Shown piece after piece: positions 59,265 to 64,000 of a stretch of 64,000 nt of DNA. Both the position numbers and the translations under genes were made by a program. Where the stretch lies: positions 5,742,001 to 5,806,000 of the forward strand of contig NZ_CP045740.1 of the NCBI RefSeq assembly GCF_009650765.1, read 5' to 3'. The stretch is from Streptomyces sp. SUK 48 (lineage in GTDB: Bacteria > Actinomycetota > Actinomycetes > Streptomycetales > Streptomycetaceae). Positions within the stretch are counted from its first letter, which is position 1. Each line of letters opens with the position of its first letter. Below the pieces are notes generated by a model. That model was given only the letters and a program-made list of their open reading frames with translations, was not told the DNA's origin and did not search any database.

Positions 59265-60286
59265 ACGGCGACCTCCTGGCGGGCGTCGGCGGGCTTGGCG
59301 TCCTCGGTGTCACCGGCACGGTGGCCGGTGAGGGAGAGGAACACCTCGTCCAGGCTGGGGAGTTCGGTGGTGACGGAGGAGAGGGTGATACCGCGCGCGG
59401 TGACCGCGCCGACCACGGCGGTCAGCTGCTCGTCGCTGAGGATCGGCACGAGGAGGGTGCCGGTCTCGCCGTCCACGGTGGTGGCCGCGAGCCCGGTGAT
59501 GCCCAGCTCGTCCAGCATCGAGGCGAGCGGGCGCAGCTCCAGCGGGTCCGCCGGGCGCACCCGCAGGGTACGGCCGCCGACCCGGGCCTTCAGCTCCTCG
59601 ATGCCGCCGGTCGCGATCACCTTGCCGCGGTCCACCACGGTCAGCTCCGAGGCGAGCTGCTCGGCCTCCTCCATGTACTGGGTGGTGAGCAGCACGGTCA
59701 CGCCCTCGCCCACCATCGCCTGGACCTCGTCCCACACCTCGTTGCGGGTACGCGGGTCGAGGCCGGTCGTCGGCTCGTCCAGGTAGAGCACGGCCGGGCG
59801 GCCAATCATCGAGGCGGCGAGGTCCAGCCGGCGGCGCATACCGCCGGAGTACGTGCTCGCGGGGCGCTTCGCGGCCTCCGTCAGGGAGAACCGCTCCAGC
59901 AACTCGTCCGCGCGGGTGCGGGCGTCCTTGCGGGACAGGTCCAGCAGCCGGCCGATCATGTACAGGTTCTCCCAGCCCGGGAGCTTCTCGTCCACGGAGG
60001 CGTACTGGCCGGTCAGCCCGATCACCTTCCGCAGCTGCCGGGGCTGCCGCACCACGTCGTACCCGGCCACCGTCGCCTGCCCGGCGTCCGGGGTGATCAG
60101 GGTCGACAGGATGCGCACCAGCGTGGTCTTGCCGGCGCCGTTCGGCCCGAGCACGCCCATCACGGTGCCTTCGCGCACGTCCAGGTCGACGCCGTCCAGC
60201 GCCTTGGTCTCGCCGTAGTGCTTGACCAGCCCCCGCACAGTCACGGCGTTGCGTCCGCCGCCGGGGTTCTCATCGATTCGCGTCAT
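59261..60286 (-). CDS. ABC transporter ATPase, DrrA-like
   Basis: This 341-residue ATPase has Walker A GPNGAGKTT (about residues 47-55), Q-loop LTGQYASVDEKL, signature YSGGMRRRLDLA, Walker B VLYLDEPTTGLD and switch TTQYMEEAEQLA. The C-terminal domain of about 110 residues ending GHRAGD is typical of DrrA. ATG 60286 is the start. It is divergent from the methyltransferase gene by 103 bases, which should hold both promoters. Confidence 0.93.
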   Translation of the reverse strand: MTRIDENPGGGRNAVTVRGLVKHYGETKALDGVDLDVREGTVMGVLGPNGAGKTTLVRILSTLITPDAGQATVAGYDVVRQPRQLRKVIGLTGQYASVDEKLPGWENLYMIGRLLDLSRKDARTRADELLERFSLTEAAKRPASTYSGGMRRRLDLAASMIGRPAVLYLDEPTTGLDPRTRNEVWDEVQAMVGEGVTVLLTTQYMEEAEQLASELTVVDRGKVIATGGIEELKARVGGRTLRVRPADPLELRPLASMLDELGITGLAATTVDGETGTLLVPILSDEQLTAVVGAVTARGITLSSVTTELPSLDEVFLSLTGHRAGDTEDAKPADARQEVAV

Positions 60287-60389
60287 GCCCTTGACAGTGC
60301 CAGGCCCCACCGACAAACCACCGACAGCGCCCCGACAGGGTGCCGACAGCCCCTCCGCGCATGTCGGCGGGTGGTGTTGAATCGGCCCC

Positions 60390-61268
60390 ATGAGCCAGAA
60401 CGAGCGCGCGGCGAGCCGTACGGCCGTGCTGGTCTGCCAGGGGCGGGCGGCCGCCGACGGCAGGACGGCGGTGGGCCGGTTCGCCGATCCGGTGGCGGTG
60501 CGGCTGCTGCGCGCCGAGGAGCGCGTACGGGTGGACGAGGTGCGCGCGGGCACCCCGCCGCGGGGCTGGCAGGCGCGCACGGCGTACGAGAGTGTGCGGG
60601 CGTGCGCCGAGGTGGTGGGGGCGCGCACGGTCGCGATCGACGAGGCGCTGCGCGCCCGCCCGGCCGGTCAGCTGGTGATCCTCGGCGCGGGTCTGGACAC
60701 CCGCGCCTGGCGGCTGGCGGAGCTGGCCCGGACGGATGTCTGGGAGGTCGACCACCCCGCCTCCCAGCGGGACAAGCGCGCCCGCCTCGGCGCGGCCGAG
60801 CCCGCGCCGGTGGCCCTCGCCCGTTCCGTACGGTTCACCCCGGTCGACTTCGCCGCCGACGGTCTCGGCGCGGCCCTGGACGCCGCCGGCCACGACCCCG
60901 CGGCGCCGACGACCTGGCTGTGGGAGGGCGTCGTCCCCTATCTGACCCGCGACCAGGTCCGCGCCACCCTGAGGGCCCTCACCGCCCGGACGGCTCCCGG
61001 CAGCACCCTGGTCGTCAACTACCAGACGCCGTCCCCGAAGGCCACCGCCGGCCGGCTGCTGGCCCGCCTCCTCGGCAGCTCCGCCACCGCCGGCGAACCC
61101 TGGCTCTCCCTGTGGACACCGCGGCAGATGGCCGCCCTGCTCACGGAGTACGGCCTGCGCGTCACCTCCGACGACGGCCTCCTCGCCGTCGCCCGCACCC
61201 TCGGCACCCCGGCCCGCAACCGGACGTCCCTGGACTCGGGCCGGGTCGCGGTCGCGGAGAGCGGCTGA
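60390..61268 (+). CDS. class I SAM-dependent methyltransferase, leucine carboxyl methyltransferase (PPM1-like) family
   Basis: This 292-residue member of the family is recognised by LVILGAGLDTRAWRL (SAM site, about residues 94-108), VWEVDHPASQRDKRARL, and TTWLWEGVVPYLTRDQV, the hallmark of the actinobacterial O-methyltransferase group related to leucine carboxyl methyltransferases. Substrate is unknown. ATG 60390 is the start. It is ended by a strong terminator shared with panB. Confidence 0.92.
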   Translation: MSQNERAASRTAVLVCQGRAAADGRTAVGRFADPVAVRLLRAEERVRVDEVRAGTPPRGWQARTAYESVRACAEVVGARTVAIDEALRARPAGQLVILGAGLDTRAWRLAELARTDVWEVDHPASQRDKRARLGAAEPAPVALARSVRFTPVDFAADGLGAALDAAGHDPAAPTTWLWEGVVPYLTRDQVRATLRALTARTAPGSTLVVNYQTPSPKATAGRLLARLLGSSATAGEPWLSLWTPRQMAALLTEYGLRVTSDDGLLAVARTLGTPARNRTSLDSGRVAVAESG

Positions 61269-61286
61269 CGTACGGCCGGGAGAGGG

Positions 61287-61324
61287 GGCAGCCCCGCCGA
61301 CGGGGGAAGATCGGCGGGGCTGCC
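61287..61324. terminator. bidirectional intrinsic terminator
   Basis: GGCAGCCCCGCCGA (61287-61300) pairs perfectly with TCGGCGGGGCTGCC (61311-61324) around a ten-base loop, between the convergent methyltransferase and panB genes. Confidence 0.88.
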
Positions 61325-61347
61325 GGTGGTGCCGTGGTGGTCCGAGG

Positions 61348-62214
61348 TCAGTGGACGGAGTGCTCCGCCGCCGGGAACGCGCTGGTGACCACGTCCTCGG
61401 CGAAGGACTTCGCCGCCGAGCCCATCACCTCGCGCAGGTCGGCGTACTTCTTCACGAACTTGGGGACGCGCCCGGAGGTCAGGCCCAGCATGTCCGTCCA
61501 GACCAGGACCTGCGCGTCGGTGTCGGGACCCGCCCCGATGCCGACCGTGGGGATCTGGAGCAGGCCCGTCACCTCGGCGGCCAGCTCGGCCGGGACCAGT
61601 TCGAGGACGACGGCGAAGGCGCCCGCGTCCTGCACGGCCTTGGCGTCCTGGAGCATCCGCGCGGCCGCCTCCTCGCCGCGCCCCTGTACCCGGTAGCCCA
61701 TCGCGTTGACGGACTGCGGGGTCAGCCCGATGTGGGCCATGACCGGGATGCCGGCCTCCACCAGCAGCCGGATCTGTTCGTGCGAGCGCTGGCCGCCCTC
61801 CAGCTTGACCGCGCCGACCCCGGCCTCCTTCACCAGCCGGGTGGCCGAGCGCAGCGCCTGCGTCGCGCCCTCCTGGTACGTGCCGAAGGGCAGGTCGGCG
61901 ACGATCAGCGCGCGGCTGGTGCCCCGTACGACCGCCGAGGAGAGCATCGTCATCTCGTCGAGGGTGACCGGCACCGTGGTGTCGTAGCCGAGGTGGCAGT
62001 TGCCCGCCGAGTCGCCGACCAGCAGGACCGGGATGCCCGCCTCGTCGAAGACGGACGCGGTCATCGCGTCGTAGGCGGTGAGCATGGGCCACTTCTCGCC
62101 GCGTTCCTTGGCGAGGGCGATGTCGCGGACCGTGATGCGGCGCGTGCCCTTGCCCCCGTACAGCGCCTTGCTGCCGTCGGAGGACTGGTTCTGGGCAGCC
62201 GAAAGCTGCGTCAT
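61348..62214 (-). CDS. panB: 3-methyl-2-oxobutanoate hydroxymethyltransferase (ketopantoate hydroxymethyltransferase)
   Basis: This 288-residue enzyme makes ketopantoate from alpha-ketoisovalerate and methylene-tetrahydrofolate, the first step of pantothenate synthesis. TIM-barrel motifs include [34 protein letters not shown] (Mg-binding Asp), VKLEGG (Lys), [10 protein letters not shown] and [18 protein letters not shown]. The start is ATG 62214. It is divergent from the DHA2 pump gene; the 228-base gap holds the palindrome at 62393. Confidence 0.95.
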   Translation of the reverse strand: MTQLSAAQNQSSDGSKALYGGKGTRRITVRDIALAKERGEKWPMLTAYDAMTASVFDEAGIPVLLVGDSAGNCHLGYDTTVPVTLDEMTMLSSAVVRGTSRALIVADLPFGTYQEGATQALRSATRLVKEAGVGAVKLEGGQRSHEQIRLLVEAGIPVMAHIGLTPQSVNAMGYRVQGRGEEAAARMLQDAKAVQDAGAFAVVLELVPAELAAEVTGLLQIPTVGIGAGPDTDAQVLVWTDMLGLTSGRVPKFVKKYADLREVMGSAAKSFAEDVVTSAFPAAEHSVH

Positions 62215-62392
62215 GGCAACGGCTCCTTCAAGTCATCTCGAGGCGCCCTGACGGCGTCCCCGGATCCCCTCCATGGTGGCACCTCGTGCCAACCAGGGCC
62301 AGAGGGGCCCCGGTGATCCTCGGGAGGCGCCGAACCCACCGCTCCACTTCGGGCAACGTCAAGCCCCCGAACGGGTAAGTTCTCGGTAAAGA

Positions 62393-62425
62393 GATTCCGA
62401 TACGAGACGGTTCCGTATCGGAATC
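62393..62425. promoter_or_regulatory. large palindromic operator before the DHA2 pump gene
   Basis: GATTCCGATACG (62393-62404) and CGTATCGGAATC (62414-62425) are perfect inverted repeats around a nine-base spacer, ending 17 bases before the pump's ATG. Size and position fit a TetR-family repressor site. No regulator gene is next to it in the window. Confidence 0.75.
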
Positions 62426-62442
62426 CCCCTACGCTCGAACAC

Positions 62443-64000
62443 ATGACAACTTCCGTCCCTGCCTCCCGCATACCGGAGGCGGTGCACCGCCGCCGTTGGG
62501 CGATCCTCGGCGTGTTGATGCTGAGCCTGCTCATCGTGGTGCTCGACAACTCGATCCTGAACGTCGCCATCAAGACCATCTCCACCCCGGCCCCCGTCGG
62601 CCTGGGCGCCACTCAGAGCCAGATCGAGTGGGCGATCAACGCGTACACCCTCGTCTTCGCGGGCCTGCTGTTCACCTCCGGTCTGATCGGTGACCGCGTC
62701 GGCCGCAAGAAGGTGCTGCTGGGCGGCATCGCCGTCTTCGGCATCGGCTCCGCCCTCGCCGCCGAATCCGGCTCCCCGGGCCAGCTGATCGCCTACCGCG
62801 CGCTGATGGCCCTCGGTGCCGCGTTCGTCATGCCGGCCACGCTGGCCGTCCTGATGAACGTCTTCGAGCGCGAGGAGCAGCCGAAGGCCATCGGCATCTG
62901 GGCCGGCGGCGTCGGCCTCGCCATCGCCATCGGCCCGATCACCGGCGGCGCCCTCCTCGACCACTTCTGGTGGGGCTCGGTCTTCTTCATCAACGTGCCG
63001 ATCGTGATCATCGCGCTGGTGCTGATGGTCTGGCTCGTCCCCGACTCCCGCGACCCGCGCCCGGGCCGGCTGGACCCGATCGGCGTCGTCCTGTCCGTCG
63101 TCGGCCTCGTCCTGCTGGTCTACGGCATCATCAAGGGCGGCCAGCTGGCCGACTTCACCGACCCGACCGTGCTCGCCACCATCGGCGCGGGCGTCGTCGT
63201 GCTCGCCGCGTTCGTGGTGTTCGAGAAGCGCAGCGACCACCCGTCGCTGGACGTGAGCTACTTCAAGAACAAGGTGTTCTCCAGCGCCATGGCCGCCATC
63301 GCGCTGGTCTTCTTCGCGCTGATGGGCGTCACCTTCTTCTCGGTCTTCTACACCCAGAGCGTGCGGGGCTACTCGCCGCTCCAGTCCGGCCTGCTGATGC
63401 TGCCGCTGGCCGCCGCGCAGATGATCTTCGCGCCGCGTGCCCGCCTGGTGGTCCAGCGGTTCGGCAACAAGGCCACCACGACCGCCGGCCTGGTGGTGAT
63501 CGCCGGCACCCTGGCGGCCTTCGCCACCTTCGACGCCGACACGCCGATCTGGCTGCTGGAGGTCGTCTTCTTCCTGATGGGCACCGGCATGGCGCACATC
63601 ATGACGCCGACCTCCGTCGTCATCATGCAGGCGCTGCCCCGCGAGAAGGCCGGCTCCGCCTCCGCGCTGAGCAACACCTTCCGCCAGGTCGGCGGCGCCC
63701 TCGGCATCGCCGTCCTCGGCTCGGTGCTCGCCACCGCCTACCGCAACGGCATCGAGGACAAGCTCGCCGCGCTGCCCGCCGGGCTGCGCCACCAGGCCGG
63801 CGACTCCATCGAGGCCACCCTCGGCATCGCCCAGAAGCTCGGTCCGCAGGGCAGGCTCCTGGTCGGCCCGGCCGACGACGCCTTCCTGCACGCCATGCAC
63901 GTGACCGCCTTCTGGGGCGCGGGCGTGGCGCTGATCGGCGCCGTGATCACCGCCCTGTACCTGCCGGGCAAGGTGCGGGCGGGCGAGCAGGAGGACGAGG
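62443..64000 (+). CDS. MFS transporter, DHA2 (EmrB/QacA) family, C-terminus beyond window
   Basis: At least 519 residues of a 14-helix drug:H+ antiporter are in the window and the frame is still open at the right edge. TM1 carries [13 protein letters not shown], followed by [18 protein letters not shown] and the loop [13 protein letters not shown]. The antiporter motif region is [24 protein letters not shown] 62443 gives the N-terminus [19 protein letters not shown]; there is little room for a binding site after the operator, so the leader is short. It is probably inducible by its substrate through the palindrome upstream. Confidence 0.92.
   Translation, partial: MTTSVPASRIPEAVHRRRWAILGVLMLSLLIVVLDNSILNVAIKTISTPAPVGLGATQSQIEWAINAYTLVFAGLLFTSGLIGDRVGRKKVLLGGIAVFGIGSALAAESGSPGQLIAYRALMALGAAFVMPATLAVLMNVFEREEQPKAIGIWAGGVGLAIAIGPITGGALLDHFWWGSVFFINVPIVIIALVLMVWLVPDSRDPRPGRLDPIGVVLSVVGLVLLVYGIIKGGQLADFTDPTVLATIGAGVVVLAAFVVFEKRSDHPSLDVSYFKNKVFSSAMAAIALVFFALMGVTFFSVFYTQSVRGYSPLQSGLLMLPLAAAQMIFAPRARLVVQRFGNKATTTAGLVVIAGTLAAFATFDADTPIWLLEVVFFLMGTGMAHIMTPTSVVIMQALPREKAGSASALSNTFRQVGGALGIAVLGSVLATAYRNGIEDKLAALPAGLRHQAGDSIEATLGIAQKLGPQGRLLVGPADDAFLHAMHVTAFWGAGVALIGAVITALYLPGKVRAGEQEDE

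Noticed and set aside
54827..61268. AfsR-like regulator, DrrAB pump and methyltransferase considered as a biosynthetic gene cluster
   Set aside because: No core biosynthetic enzyme (PKS, NRPS, terpene, RiPP) is present, and neighbours are housekeeping genes such as panB and npdG.

Overview
The window is chromosomal DNA of a Streptomyces or a very close relative. Its G+C content is very high with strong third-position GC bias, GTG starts are common, it carries an actinobacterial class A RNase P RNA, and its gene set is typical of the genus (DUF397 proteins with XRE/DUF5753 partners, an AfsR/BTAD-type regulator, an F420 reductase, HtaA heme proteins, Rsm22, and an RNase HI/phosphatase fusion like SCO2299). 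No tRNA, rRNA operon, insertion sequence, integrase, prophage or CRISPR array was seen. The two outermost genes run off the window: a methyltransferase on the left and a DHA2 efflux pump on the right.

Layout. 1-13.4 kb: a frameshifted MFS pump with a C-terminal beta-sandwich domain, a frameshifted SCP-X-type thiolase, a DHA2 MFS pump, an ABC transporter/two-component operon (ATPase, permease, DesK-like kinase, NarL-type regulator), then a MaoC dehydratase - alcohol dehydrogenase - SDR operon. The thiolase and the MaoC operon each have an upstream palindrome fitting TnnAACnnGTTnnA, the KstR-type operator, so they look like one split acyl-CoA/steroid-type catabolic regulon. After a perfect terminator come a 52-residue protein with two HGRHR repeats and an unrecognised 403-residue protein. 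13.6-20.3 kb is conserved housekeeping: Nif3, a C4 zinc-ribbon coiled coil with a CTG start, RNase HI/phosphatase, KDPG aldolase, YaaA, an AraC regulator, an EamA transporter and rnpB.

20.4-28.1 kb looks like an accessory island between rnpB and conserved genes. It holds unknown proteins, an XRE regulator with three tandem near-identical DUF397 genes, an anti-sigma-like ATPase, and a polymorphic-toxin locus: two WXG100 proteins, a 559-residue protein ending in a CdiA-CT-like RNase A fold, a probable immunity gene, an orphan half RNase A domain and a CdiI-like immunity gene. A paralogue of the first immunity protein lies at 21.4 kb. No secretion ATPase is present, so export would rely on a type VII system elsewhere. 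I regard this as the most interesting system in the window.

28-36.9 kb: MazG-like, DoxX, SnoaL-like, a D-Ala-D-Ala carboxypeptidase, an SDR, a Bcr/CflA pump, a serine hydrolase with a CTG start, an Rsm22 methyltransferase and a small Prim-Pol protein. 36.9-50 kb is an iron/heme block: efeUOB with a lipoprotein, hmuTUV, two HtaA surface proteins (one with a LAxTG-type sorting signal) and heme oxygenase, tied together by 19-bp iron boxes. 50-64 kb: methionine aminopeptidase, an MFS transporter, NADPH:F420 reductase, a site-2 protease homologue, a 1185-residue AfsR-like regulator, a DrrAB-type ABC pump, a methyltransferase, panB, and a DHA2 pump behind a large palindromic operator.

Quality warning: three genes (MFS at 0.3-2.0 kb, thiolase, RNase H) need six frame changes, all beside short G/C runs, and five of them are repaired by adding one base. 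This looks more like residual sequencing error than true pseudogenes. All functional calls rest on reading the sequence and on recalled family features; no database search was run.
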